Below, one piece after another: positions 7,969 through 15,974 of a stretch of 35,235 nt of DNA. The DNA lies in NCBI GenBank assembly GCA_018065185.1, contig JAGHTU010000009.1:1-35235 (forward strand). The letters run 5' to 3'. Both the position numbers and the translations under genes were made by a program. This DNA is from Candidatus Equicola faecalis (lineage in GTDB: Bacteria; Bacteroidota; Bacteroidia; Bacteroidales; Bacteroidaceae). The notes beneath the pieces are model-generated. The model did no database searches. It was given only the letters and a program-made list of their open reading frames with translations, and had not been told where the DNA came from. How positions within the stretch are numbered: position 1 is the stretch's first letter; every line of letters starts with the position of its first letter.

Positions 7969-10875
7969 TTAATATCCAAATATATCTTTCTGAGTTAGAC
8001 GGTAAATAGGACCTAATTTTTCAAGTACCGACATATCCAACTCTTTCTCATCACCAAGAATGAGATATTTGTATGTACGTCCTTTTACGTTCTGCTTCTG
8101 GAAGCGCACGATATCATCAAGTGTCATAGCCTGTACCTTATTATATATATCCTTGTTGATGTCGTAATTCAGTCCGTGACGGCGTGCAGAAAGGAAACTA
8201 TTGAACACCCCTGTCTTTATCGTACGTTGTGTAGCAAGACGTTTCAGTACGGCATCCTTTGCCACCTGGAACGCTCCTTCCTGTGCCGGCATATTTTCAA
8301 CTATCTCATCAAATGTCTTTAGACACTCAGGAAGTTTGTCATTCTGTGATATGATATAAGTGAAGAATGTGTTTGTTTGGTCCTTGTAAGTGGCATTACG
8401 ATAAAGAGCATTTGCTGAATAAGCTAGACCACGAGCCTCGCGTAACTCCTGGAACACCACTCCGTTCATGCCTCCACCGAAATATTCGTTATAGATTTCC
8501 ATTTCAGGCAAGAGTGTAGCATCGTATTTCTGTCCATTATCGGAGAAACTGACCATATAGATATTCTTTGCTTCATATGGAGCAATATATACCTCATTCT
8601 TCGGTGTAGGAAGTGTGCGGAATATATCGCCTTCTGTTGTTGGCAGAAGATTCTTGCGGGAAGTCTCTTTCTTAAGAAGTGTTTCCACTTCTTTCTGTGT
8701 GAGCGGACCATAATAAAGTATTGTCTTCTGATAGTCGATAATGTGTTTGAGATTGTCAAGAAGTGATTGTGGATTCATCCCTTTAAGTTCTTCTTCCGAG
8801 AGGATGTTGGCCGCTCCATTTAGAGATCCGTACTGTCCGTAGGTAAAGAGATAAGAGAAGTTGGTGCGTTGGTCTAATTTCGCATCTGCACGCCCTTTGA
8901 TGATATCGCTCACCATATTGTCGTAGATGGTCTTATCGCTTTGCGGTTGCATAAGCCATTCATCGGCAATCTTCATTGCTTTCGTCATATTCTCTGCCAA
9001 TCCGGAGATGGAGATTGTAGTACGTCCTTCTGATGTCACCATGCTCACATTGCAGGCAAGGTGATATAGTTCCTTTTTCAGTTCAGCAGGAGTCATTGTT
9101 GTCGTACCGAGATAAGAGATGTAGTCTGTGGCATTGTCAAGCGTTTTATCTGCTTTCGTACCGCGGTTGACGATGTATTGCAGGACGAAAGTCTCGTTAG
9201 ATGTGTTCTGCTTATACAACAACTCATCACCATTCTTAAACTCCTTACGGCTCATATCCGTATCATAGTTTACGAATACAGGTTGAATAGGGTCAACGTG
9301 TGTAGCGGCAATGTCTTTTACAAACTGACTCATCTTGTCGCGGTTCATCTCAATAGGTGAGATAGATGGTTTCTCTATTTTCTTCTCATTCTTATCCTCT
9401 CCCTTGTGCTTATATACGCAGGCATAACCATCTGTAAGATATTTGTTGGCAAAAGCGATAACATCTGCCTTTGTGATTTGGCTCAGGCGATCAATCTTTT
9501 CCACTTCGTCTTTCCACTCTGTTTGGTTGACAAATGACTGCACAAACATATCTGCCCTTGCCTCGTTATTTTCCAATTCACGCATACGCTGGAGCTTCAG
9601 GTTGTTGATAATTGACTCCAGAAGTGTTTCTTCAAACTCGCCCTGTTTGAGTTTTTCCACCTCGCCTAACAATAGTGCGCGACACTCTTCCAGCGTCTGT
9701 CCCTCTTTCGGCATAGCAAGTGCGATAAATTCAGAGAAGTCGCTCATGCCGTTTGTTCCACTTGCAGCGCGAAGCACTTTCTGACTTTGATTGAGGTCTA
9801 AATCAATGAGGCCTGCTTTACCATTGTTCAGTATTTCGGCAACGATGTCGAGATAGTCACATTCCTTTGATTTCTGTCCTGGGAACGCCCATGCCAGCAC
9901 CACGCGGTCAGCCTCTCTTCCATAAATATCCTTTACGATAGGTGCAGTCAGGGTGGTGTGAGGCAGACTGAGCAAGCGGTCGTGTTGTGCAGGTACGTTA
10001 GGATTCGGTTGCCAGTCGCCAAAGTATTTCTTGATGATAGCCACCGTCTTGTCGAAATCAATATCACCGCTCATACATATAGCCACATTGTTTGGACGAT
10101 ACCAGTCATTGAAATGTTTCTTGATGTTACTTATTGACGGATTCTTCAGGTGGTCCTGCGTGCCGATTACAGTCTGTTTGCCGTATGGATGATTAGGGAA
10201 AAGCATAGCACCCACTGCTTCCCAAACCTTTCTCATATCCTGCGTAAGAGAGATGTTATATTCTTCGTACACTGCCTCTAACTCTGTATGGAAGCCACGG
10301 ATGACGAGATTCTTGAAACGGTCGCTTTGTATCTTTGCCCAATTCTCCATCTCATTTGCAGGGATATCTTCTGTGTAGCATGTCACGTCTTCGGAAGTAT
10401 AGGCATTCGTACCCTTTGCACCGATGGTAGCCATCAGTTTATCATATTCGTTGGCAATGGCATGAGTTGACGAGAGATAAGACAGACTGTCTATCGTGTG
10501 ATAGATAGCCTTGCGCTTATCGGCATCTGTCGTCTTGCGATACACCTCATAGAGTTCTTCTATCTGTTCAAGATACGGACGTTCAGCTTCATAGTTCTGC
10601 GTACCGAACTGCTTAGTACCCTTAAACATAAGGTGCTCAAGGTAGTGAGAAAGACCCGTTGTTTCTGCAGGGTCGTTCTTTCCGCCAACACGCACTGCGA
10701 TAAATGTCTGTACGCGTGGTACATCCTTATTGTCGGTAAGATAGATTTTCAAGCCATTGTCAAGTGTGTATATCCTCGACTTCATTGGATCGTTAGGCAC
10801 TGTTTCATATTTCTGTGCCAGAAGCATTGCGCAATTCATTATTGCCAATACTGCAATCAAAATAAGCTTTTTCAT
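7969..10875 (-). CDS. exported M16 family zinc metalloprotease (two-lobe, pitrilysin type)
   Basis: A 968-aa secreted protease. The start at 10875 gives a clear signal peptide, MKKLILIAVLAIMNCAMLLAQ. The first M16 domain carries the inverted zinc motif HYLEH (His77, Glu80, His81) in GLSHYLEHLMFKGT, with a third ligand in ELEAVYEEYN near 199-207. An inactive-type second half follows with the M16_C feature ELREARGLAYSANALYRN. The end lacks a lipidation or anchoring signal, so it is probably periplasmic. It may degrade peptides, but its targets are unknown. A candidate -7 box lies about 50 bp upstream of the ATG. It is first in the long minus-strand run leading to metK. Confidence 0.92.
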   Translation of the reverse strand: MKKLILIAVLAIMNCAMLLAQKYETVPNDPMKSRIYTLDNGLKIYLTDNKDVPRVQTFIAVRVGGKNDPAETTGLSHYLEHLMFKGTKQFGTQNYEAERPYLEQIEELYEVYRKTTDADKRKAIYHTIDSLSYLSSTHAIANEYDKLMATIGAKGTNAYTSEDVTCYTEDIPANEMENWAKIQSDRFKNLVIRGFHTELEAVYEEYNISLTQDMRKVWEAVGAMLFPNHPYGKQTVIGTQDHLKNPSISNIKKHFNDWYRPNNVAICMSGDIDFDKTVAIIKKYFGDWQPNPNVPAQHDRLLSLPHTTLTAPIVKDIYGREADRVVLAWAFPGQKSKECDYLDIVAEILNNGKAGLIDLDLNQSQKVLRAASGTNGMSDFSEFIALAMPKEGQTLEECRALLLGEVEKLKQGEFEETLLESIINNLKLQRMRELENNEARADMFVQSFVNQTEWKDEVEKIDRLSQITKADVIAFANKYLTDGYACVYKHKGEDKNEKKIEKPSISPIEMNRDKMSQFVKDIAATHVDPIQPVFVNYDTDMSRKEFKNGDELLYKQNTSNETFVLQYIVNRGTKADKTLDNATDYISYLGTTTMTPAELKKELYHLACNVSMVTSEGRTTISISGLAENMTKAMKIADEWLMQPQSDKTIYDNMVSDIIKGRADAKLDQRTNFSYLFTYGQYGSLNGAANILSEEELKGMNPQSLLDNLKHIIDYQKTILYYGPLTQKEVETLLKKETSRKNLLPTTEGDIFRTLPTPKNEVYIAPYEAKNIYMVSFSDNGQKYDATLLPEMEIYNEYFGGGMNGVVFQELREARGLAYSANALYRNATYKDQTNTFFTYIISQNDKLPECLKTFDEIVENMPAQEGAFQVAKDAVLKRLATQRTIKTGVFNSFLSARRHGLNYDINKDIYNKVQAMTLDDIVRFQKQNVKGRTYKYLILGDEKELDMSVLEKLGPIYRLTQKDIFGY

Positions 10876-10923
10876 ACTGATATTCTTTATAATCTTTTTG
10901 AGTTCATCTCTTTTATTAGACTG

Positions 10924-10931
10924 CAAAAGTA
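10924..10931 (-). promoter_or_regulatory. candidate -7 element for the M16 protease gene
   Basis: The minus strand reads TACTTTTG, matching TAnnTTTG of the Bacteroidetes primary sigma factor, about 50 bp before the ATG at 10875. No good TTTG partner is visible 19-21 bp upstream, so support is moderate. Confidence 0.4.
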
Positions 10932-10965
10932 GTAATAATGCGACAGATTTACGGTTTTTTAACCT

Positions 10966-12486
10966 TTAATGTCCTTGTTGATGCAACAGATGTACGGCTG
11001 TTGTCCACTTCATATTCTTTATGAAATCTGTGAGTTGCTCTTCGCTAACATCACCCATATTGAATTCCTTGCGTGCATCTTTCTTTATCATCTCCACCCA
11101 TTGTTTGTAAGCCTCGCTGCCGGTAGAGAGTGGTGTGCGGAGCGTGCGGAGTGTAGCGATGCCTCGTTGTAAGTCTTTCAGAGTGCTTATCTTACCATCT
11201 TCCACCTTTGCAGCCAAAGTATTTACACTTTCCTCATCAACGATGAAACCGAGCATATCGATATATCTCTTGTCATCGCACATTGTTACTTCCGCATGTC
11301 CGAGAGCGAGAATAAGGTCATAATATCGAATACCCTTTTCAAGGGCTGTGCGCTTGATTGCACAGTTCTGATAAGTATATTCTTCCACATCTCCCTGCTC
11401 TTTGCGCAAAGTTTCCAGCACCTGCTTACCTTCACGTGCTACCTGCAGAAGATATGGATTCGGGAAATCGTAGGTTATAATGTCACTACCATCTGTTGGT
11501 CGAGTGGCAGGGCGTCTGTCGCGCGTAGGCCACTTGTTGATGTCGCGCCATGTGCCTACAGTCTTTAGGTTTGTCCCTGGATATACGTACGTCTTCACCG
11601 TATCGCCAAAGATATATGAAAAAGGCAGTTTACCCAAGTCGGGATGTTGCGTCACTTTACCCATCACCATTGAGAATGCCCCTATCGTGGCTGGCCATAG
11701 GATATGGCACCCCGAAGCCGTCTTTGCTCCACGTTGCAACGTGCCCCAATGGATAGGTCCCATCTTATAAGCATGATTGCTCTGATTGGTGTTTGAACCG
11801 GCATTATAGAACGAAAACTCCCCTCCGATGAGAAGTGTGGATTTATGATGCGAGCATGAGAATGGGCCACATAGAGCTGCACACGCCTCACCATTGTCCA
11901 TATATGAGTTGGCAAAGAAGCAGGAAGCTTCACTTGAAAAACCTTTTCCAAGATGTACTGCTTCACCCACAAAACTCTCATACACCTTTGCCCCATCGGT
12001 TACCTCTGCTCCACAGGCCGTGACACTTTTCTCCATTATTACATCAGGACCGATATAGGTGGGTATCTCCTCGCTACTCTGTATGATGCAGTCCGAGATT
12101 TTGGTTGCACCTTCTATCACTGCACCATCACCGATGATGCACCGTCCGCCATCATCATTTTCTTTCTCTGCCAAACGGCAAACGGATGGGAAATGTATCA
12201 TCATCCATGCCAACTGTGCCGTGAGGTTCGGACAAAGCACCACATTACCGTCACCGCCTTCGTTGAGCACAGATATTTTCACTGCTCCGTTTTGCTTCCC
12301 ACTGCCACGAATAATTTTTACGTCCGTCAAACGGCAGTTGCGCCCAATCTCTACATCACCATAAAATCTCACGTTATGAACTGATGTGGCAGCAAACTCC
12401 TCAGCAACCATTATCCGTTCCCAGTTTTCGGCACGACATCCCTGACGTTCCAAAACCGTTATTTCTTCTTTTTTTAATTGTCTCAT
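10966..12486 (-). CDS. DUF4954 family protein (left-handed beta-helix type)
   Basis: A 506-aa protein resembling the DUF4954 family of Bacteroidetes. The middle looks like a hexapeptide/left-handed beta-helix: NVRFYGDVEIGRNCRLTDVKII, CIIGDGAVIEGATKISDCIIQ, GPDVIMEKSVTACGAEVTDGAKVYESFVGEAVHLGKGFSSEASCFFANS. It also has the very conserved FSCSHHKSTLLIGGEFSFYNAGSNTNQSNHAYKMGPIHWGTLQRGAKT stretch. Such folds often belong to nucleotidyl- or acyltransferases, but no activity is assigned. From memory, Bacteroides homologues are about 650 aa, so this one looks about 150 residues shorter, mainly in the N-terminal helix. The ATG overlaps the hflX stop (ATGA), giving a coupled gene pair. Confidence 0.8.
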   Translation of the reverse strand: MRQLKKEEITVLERQGCRAENWERIMVAEEFAATSVHNVRFYGDVEIGRNCRLTDVKIIRGSGKQNGAVKISVLNEGGDGNVVLCPNLTAQLAWMMIHFPSVCRLAEKENDDGGRCIIGDGAVIEGATKISDCIIQSSEEIPTYIGPDVIMEKSVTACGAEVTDGAKVYESFVGEAVHLGKGFSSEASCFFANSYMDNGEACAALCGPFSCSHHKSTLLIGGEFSFYNAGSNTNQSNHAYKMGPIHWGTLQRGAKTASGCHILWPATIGAFSMVMGKVTQHPDLGKLPFSYIFGDTVKTYVYPGTNLKTVGTWRDINKWPTRDRRPATRPTDGSDIITYDFPNPYLLQVAREGKQVLETLRKEQGDVEEYTYQNCAIKRTALEKGIRYYDLILALGHAEVTMCDDKRYIDMLGFIVDEESVNTLAAKVEDGKISTLKDLQRGIATLRTLRTPLSTGSEAYKQWVEMIKKDARKEFNMGDVSEEQLTDFIKNMKWTTAVHLLHQQGH

Positions 12487-13736
12487 GATTCTATATCGTA
12501 AAGAAAATCATTGTACGGATATTTCTGCACATGCAGTTCCCGCACTTTCTTATATAGCACATTACGCATTTCTTCGATGTTTTGCTTTTTTATAGCGGAG
12601 ATAAACAGACAGTCTTCGCCAAGTTTTGCCATCCATGTCGCTTTGAGTTCCTCAAGCGGGATATTCTCTTTCTGCATCGGTGTCAGGTCGTCTCCTTCCT
12701 TTTCTACCCATGTATATGCATCTGTCTTGTTAAATATTATCATAGACGGCATATCGGCACATCCAAGGTCGGCAAGTGTTTTTTTTACCACTTTTATCTG
12801 TCCCTCAAAGTCGGGATGGGAAATATCTACAACGTGTACCAGTAAATCTGCCTCGCGCACCTCGTCAAGCGTACTCTTGAAGGAATCTACGAGATCGGTA
12901 GGTAACTTACGTATGAACCCCACCGTGTCGGCAAGTAGGAAAGGCAGATTTTCTATCACCACTTTACGCACCGTCGTATCAAGCGTGGCAAAGAGTTTAT
13001 TCTCGGCAAACACTTGTGACTTCGACAGAAGATTCATTATCGTTGACTTGCCTACGTTGGTATATCCCACGAGTGCCACACGAATGAGTCGTCCGCGGTT
13101 CTTGCGCTGTGTCGTCTTCTGCTTCTCTATCTCTACGAGGCGTTGCTTGAGCAGTGACAGCCGTTGCAGAATGATACGGCGGTCCATTTCCAACTGTGTC
13201 TCACCAGGACCACGCAAGCCCACAGAGCCTTTGCCGCCTCCACCACCACTACCGCCTGCCTGACGTTCAAGGTGTGTCCATAACCGTTGCAGACGTGGCA
13301 ACATATAGCGGTATTGTGCTATTTCCACCTGTGTCTTTGCTTCTGCCGTCTGTGCGCGCATGGCAAAGATGTCAAGGATGAGTGATGTGCGGTCAAGAAT
13401 TTTTACTTTAAGTTCTGCCTCAATGTTCTTCAGTTGTTTGGCAGACAATTCATCATCGAATATCACCATTCCGATAGGCTCGTTTTCGGCCACTTCATCA
13501 TTATCCTCAATAAACTGCCTTATCTCGTCAAGCTTTCCTTTGCCTATGTAGGTCACATTATTCGGACCGTCCATTTTTTGCATGAAACGTTTCACGCAAG
13601 ATGCACCTGCCGTCTCTGCAAGAAATTCCAACTCATCAAGATATTCTTCAGTGCGTGCCTCATCCTGATTCTTTGTGATAAGACCCACGAGAATAGCCGT
13701 TTCTGTTTTGGCTTGTGATATTACAAATTCTTTCAA
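12483..13736 (-). CDS. hflX: GTPase HflX
   Basis: A 417-aa ribosome-associated GTPase that splits or rescues stalled ribosomes. The N-terminal HflX domain is followed by a Gly-rich linker (residues 161-170) and RGPGETQLE at 175-183. The G domain then has G1 GYTNVGKST (224-232), G3 DTVGF (270-274) and G4 NKTD. The start is unusual: a TTG at 13736 whose TTGA overlaps the stop codon of the glycosyltransferase. MKEFVISQAKTETAILVGL fits the family N-terminus, and the next ATG is well inside the conserved domain, so TTG is the best start. It is the middle gene of a three-gene coupled operon. Confidence 0.95.
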   Translation of the reverse strand: MKEFVISQAKTETAILVGLITKNQDEARTEEYLDELEFLAETAGASCVKRFMQKMDGPNNVTYIGKGKLDEIRQFIEDNDEVAENEPIGMVIFDDELSAKQLKNIEAELKVKILDRTSLILDIFAMRAQTAEAKTQVEIAQYRYMLPRLQRLWTHLERQAGGSGGGGGKGSVGLRGPGETQLEMDRRIILQRLSLLKQRLVEIEKQKTTQRKNRGRLIRVALVGYTNVGKSTIMNLLSKSQVFAENKLFATLDTTVRKVVIENLPFLLADTVGFIRKLPTDLVDSFKSTLDEVREADLLVHVVDISHPDFEGQIKVVKKTLADLGCADMPSMIIFNKTDAYTWVEKEGDDLTPMQKENIPLEELKATWMAKLGEDCLFISAIKKQNIEEMRNVLYKKVRELHVQKYPYNDFLYDIES

Positions 13737-14617
13737 TTCTTAATCTTCAGAAAATATCCTAATTTATAGAGCTTCAAGGCTGTAAGGCTTGGTGATTTTC
13801 CTTTGAGGTTGTCACGTTCTATCCACCCGAACAAGATATGCCAAATACGTATTGCCCACTTGCATTTTGATTTTTTTACCCCATCAAGTAATGGCGAATA
13901 TCCACATAGCTCGTCTGCAAAGGAATATAGGGTATGCATAGCCTCCTCCACTTTCTTTAGATATTCGTTATTGTTTTCAAAATCGCTAAGTATCACTGGA
14001 TTATCTATGTGCAAGAGTGAAACATTCTTTATACACAACATCTTGCCAAACAGAACGTCTTCATATCCATACCCTTTTATTCTCTCATCGAAAGGTATTT
14101 CCATCAGCGTCTGTCTGCGAATAAGAAAGTTTGTACTGCGGAAACTCTTGTATGGTTCTGCCTGACGCAACTGCACTAGATGCTTTGGCTGTGCATCGTA
14201 TTCATACTTATACCGCAGGTTGTTCTCCAAAAGCCTTTCATCGCTCAATATGCGTACACCGCCACACACCACATCTGCATCCTCCTCCCTGTCCTTAAGA
14301 TAGTTTTCAAGGAAGAATGGCTGTAATTGTACATCACTATCCATTAACAACAGCCATTCGTAATGTGCTTCCTGTGCTAGACGGTTTCTCACAGCTGCTC
14401 TACCGATATTTTCTTCCAACACGATATAGCGACAGCCGGACATTGTGGAAATAGCAGAATTACGTTTCATAAACTCTGCATCGGTACTGCCATCTTCCAT
14501 CACGATTATCTCATAATCCAGAGTGCGTATCGTTGCCACTTGTTCAAGCAACTGCTGCACCAATCCTACACAGACATTGTTGTGCACTGGAAGTAATATC
14601 GATAGTTCTGTCTTCAC
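13733..14617 (-). CDS. family 2 glycosyltransferase
   Basis: A 294-aa GT-A fold glycosyltransferase transferring a sugar from a nucleotide-sugar donor; the acceptor is unknown. The N-terminal strand is LSILLPVHNN, then EIIVMEDGSTD (EDGSTD 41-46), NIGRAAVRNRLAQEA (70 on) and LLLMDSDVQL with the DxD metal motif (MDSDV, 92-96). RSTNFLIRRQ and KGYGYEDVLFGKML are the acceptor-side ED motif region. There is no membrane segment. It leads the operon with hflX and DUF4954 and has a strong promoter 22-52 bp upstream. Its linkage to a ribosome GTPase does not point to a glycan pathway. Confidence 0.88.
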   Translation of the reverse strand: MKTELSILLPVHNNVCVGLVQQLLEQVATIRTLDYEIIVMEDGSTDAEFMKRNSAISTMSGCRYIVLEENIGRAAVRNRLAQEAHYEWLLLMDSDVQLQPFFLENYLKDREEDADVVCGGVRILSDERLLENNLRYKYEYDAQPKHLVQLRQAEPYKSFRSTNFLIRRQTLMEIPFDERIKGYGYEDVLFGKMLCIKNVSLLHIDNPVILSDFENNNEYLKKVEEAMHTLYSFADELCGYSPLLDGVKKSKCKWAIRIWHILFGWIERDNLKGKSPSLTALKLYKLGYFLKIKN

Positions 14618-14638
14618 CCATTCAATGTTTTATGTTTG

Positions 14639-14669
14639 CAAAATTAGTGAAAGCAGAGAGCAATACAAA
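14639..14669 (-). promoter_or_regulatory. promoter of the glycosyltransferase-hflX-DUF4954 operon
   Basis: On the minus strand TTTG (complement of 14666-14669) and TAATTTTG (complement of 14639-14646) are separated by 19 bp, a full match to the Bacteroidetes consensus. The predicted transcript starts some 15 nt before the ATG at 14617. It is back-to-back with the plus-strand lipoprotein promoter, 6 bp away. Confidence 0.7.
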
Positions 14670-14674
14670 ATAAA

Positions 14675-14706
14675 TTTGGCTTTGCACTCCATTTATTCTA
14701 ATTTTG
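14675..14706 (+). promoter_or_regulatory. promoter of the plus-strand lipoprotein gene
   Basis: TTTG (14675-14678), 20-bp spacer, TAATTTTG (14699-14706): a full match to the Bacteroidetes -33/-7 consensus. The ATG is at 14739, so the leader is about 25 nt and contains AAAAAAGAGG just before the start. Confidence 0.7.
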
Positions 14707-14738
14707 TACCCCTAGAATCATAGGTAAAAAAAAGAGGT

Positions 14739-15167
14739 ATGAAAAAGTTTTTTATAGTAGCATTGGTTTCCTCGCTGTTTACAACGGGGATGTTTACATC
14801 ATGTCTTGGAGATAATGATGACCCCGGGTTTGACGTCACCACAGAGCTCACGGCAGATAAGAAACAGGTGTGTGCTGACAGCGACACCGTGAATTTTGAG
14901 TTGCGTGCTTTTGCTGTTGATCATGAAAAACATGGCAAGGCAGTAGCATTGATAGACAGAGTGATTTGGCATCTAGTGACTCCTGATATGAAAGACAGCA
15001 TCATCGGACATCAAGAGGACTATGCTTTGGAGGTGGCAAAACTCAAACAGGCGTTTAATAAAGTTGGGCAATGTATCGTATATTCAGAAATGAATGGACA
15101 TTTTGGTGATTGGACTTTCTACGGAGTGAGTGACACGGTAGTGGTGTCAGTAGTCCAATCGAATTGA
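14739..15167 (+). CDS. small surface-type lipoprotein, hypothetical
   Basis: A 142-aa protein with a lipoprotein signal peptide, MKKFFIVALVSSLFTTGMFTSC, so Cys22 is the predicted lipidation site. The next residues, LGDNDD, are acidic like the Bacteroidetes lipoprotein export signal, which suggests display on the outer face of the outer membrane. The mature part is about 120 residues with alternating strands (TVNFELRAFAV, VIWHLVTP, CIVYSEMNGHFGDWTFYGVSDTVVVSVV) and may be one small beta domain. I do not recognise the family. It is the only confident plus-strand gene in the window, has its own promoter, and converges on rsmD. Confidence 0.85.
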   Translation: MKKFFIVALVSSLFTTGMFTSCLGDNDDPGFDVTTELTADKKQVCADSDTVNFELRAFAVDHEKHGKAVALIDRVIWHLVTPDMKDSIIGHQEDYALEVAKLKQAFNKVGQCIVYSEMNGHFGDWTFYGVSDTVVVSVVQSN

Positions 15168-15183
15168 GCATTTCCCGGAGGGG

Positions 15184-15212
15184 TATAAACGTCCCCGTAG
15201 ATACGGTTTATA
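15184..15212. terminator. candidate bidirectional terminator between convergent genes
   Basis: TATAAAC (15184-15190) pairs perfectly with GTTTATA (15206-15212), extended inward by GT/AC. It lies between the lipoprotein stop and the rsmD stop, overlapping the latter, where a shared terminator is expected. The AT-rich outer stem could supply the U-tract on either strand. Confidence 0.45.
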
Positions 15213-15753
15213 TCAAATAACGTTGGAATAGGGAAAAGTTTACCGATCCATAGGCGCGGTGTTCAATAAAGCATGGGTGCGATGAGAAATCATAGTCGCG
15301 CCCATGTTCTAGTATAAAGACACCATTCGGGTTGAGCAGAGCGTTGTTGTTCGTCACGATGTCGGGGAGTGTCGGCAGTGTTGGCAGTGCATAAGGTGGG
15401 TCAGCAAAGATGATATCGAAACCGATATGACATGCTTTCAAGAAACGGAAGACATCGGTGCGCAATGGCGTACAGTTCTCTTCGCCAAGTTTTTTAAGAC
15501 ATTCCGTAATGAACCTGTGATGGTCGCGGTCAGCCTCTACGCTAATCACCTTTGTGCATCCGCGTGAGAGCATTTCCAGAGTGATGCTTCCTGTACCGGC
15601 GAATAGGTCGAGTGCCGTAGTTCCTTCAAGGTCCATATACCCACGCAATACGTTGAACAGATTCTCCTTTGCAAAATCTGTCGTCGGGCGTGCTTTGAAT
15701 GAACGTGGTATTTCAAACGAGCGTCCTTTATATTTTCCTGTAATGATTCTCAT
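15208..15753 (-). CDS. rsmD: 16S rRNA (guanine(966)-N(2))-methyltransferase
   Basis: A 181-aa SAM-dependent rRNA methyltransferase. MRIITGKYKGRSFEIP is the classic RsmD start. ARPTTDFAKENLFNVL follows, then motif I LDLFAGTGS (FAGTGS 51-56), SVEAD for the adenosyl ribose, and the catalytic DPPY at 118-121 in FADPPYA. It methylates 16S rRNA in the 30S head. It is the last gene of a cluster beginning with rsmI, another 16S methyltransferase, with a lipoprotein and two mini-genes between. The start follows the 29-aa gene by 16 bp. Confidence 0.95.
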   Translation of the reverse strand: MRIITGKYKGRSFEIPRSFKARPTTDFAKENLFNVLRGYMDLEGTTALDLFAGTGSITLEMLSRGCTKVISVEADRDHHRFITECLKKLGEENCTPLRTDVFRFLKACHIGFDIIFADPPYALPTLPTLPDIVTNNNALLNPNGVFILEHGRDYDFSSHPCFIEHRAYGSVNFSLFQRYLI

Positions 15754-15769
15754 TCCTATTCTTCGTCCT

Positions 15770-15859
15770 TTATGGGAGAGGCTGGGTGAGACTCTTGATG
15801 ATGAGCACCAGCAGGGCGATGATGATAACCATCAGTGTTAGATTTATCCACTTAATCAT
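15770..15859 (-). CDS. 29-aa single-pass membrane mini-protein
   Basis: Too short for ordinary gene callers. The protein has 29 residues: MIKWINLTL, then a hydrophobic helix VIIIALLVLII, then KSLTQPLP. The ATG at 15859 overlaps the last codons of the 35-aa gene by 8 bp (ATGATTAA), a typical coupled start, and the stop is 16 bp before the rsmD ATG. The membrane-helix composition and tight packing suggest a real gene. Function is unknown. Confidence 0.6.
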   Translation of the reverse strand: MIKWINLTLMVIIIALLVLIIKSLTQPLP

Positions 15860-15959
15860 TCTCTTTGGTTTTTCTGGGCAGATGTGACTGTCGGCGAAGC
15901 CATCGTTGTTTGCGTGCTTCGTAGTCTTCGCGGGCTTTCTCAAGATAGTTGTCTGCCAT
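15852..15959 (-). CDS. 35-aa charged mini-protein (MADNYLEK type)
   Basis: A 35-residue highly charged, probably helical protein starting MADNYLEKAREDYEARKQ and ending in a basic tail RRQSHLPRKTKEND. From memory, short proteins beginning MADNYLEK are widespread in Bacteroidales and often carry an unsupported 'dehydrogenase' label. Nothing here suggests an enzyme. It starts 15 bp after the coiled-coil lipoprotein gene and overlaps the 29-aa membrane gene, so the two may be made together. Confidence 0.65.
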   Translation of the reverse strand: MADNYLEKAREDYEARKQRWLRRQSHLPRKTKEND

Positions 15960-15974
15960 GGGTGCGATGGTCGT

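Noticed and set aside
12511..13263. 250-codon plus-strand open frame
   Set aside because: Antisense shadow of hflX; the Ser/Arg-rich composition is typical of a reverse-frame artefact.
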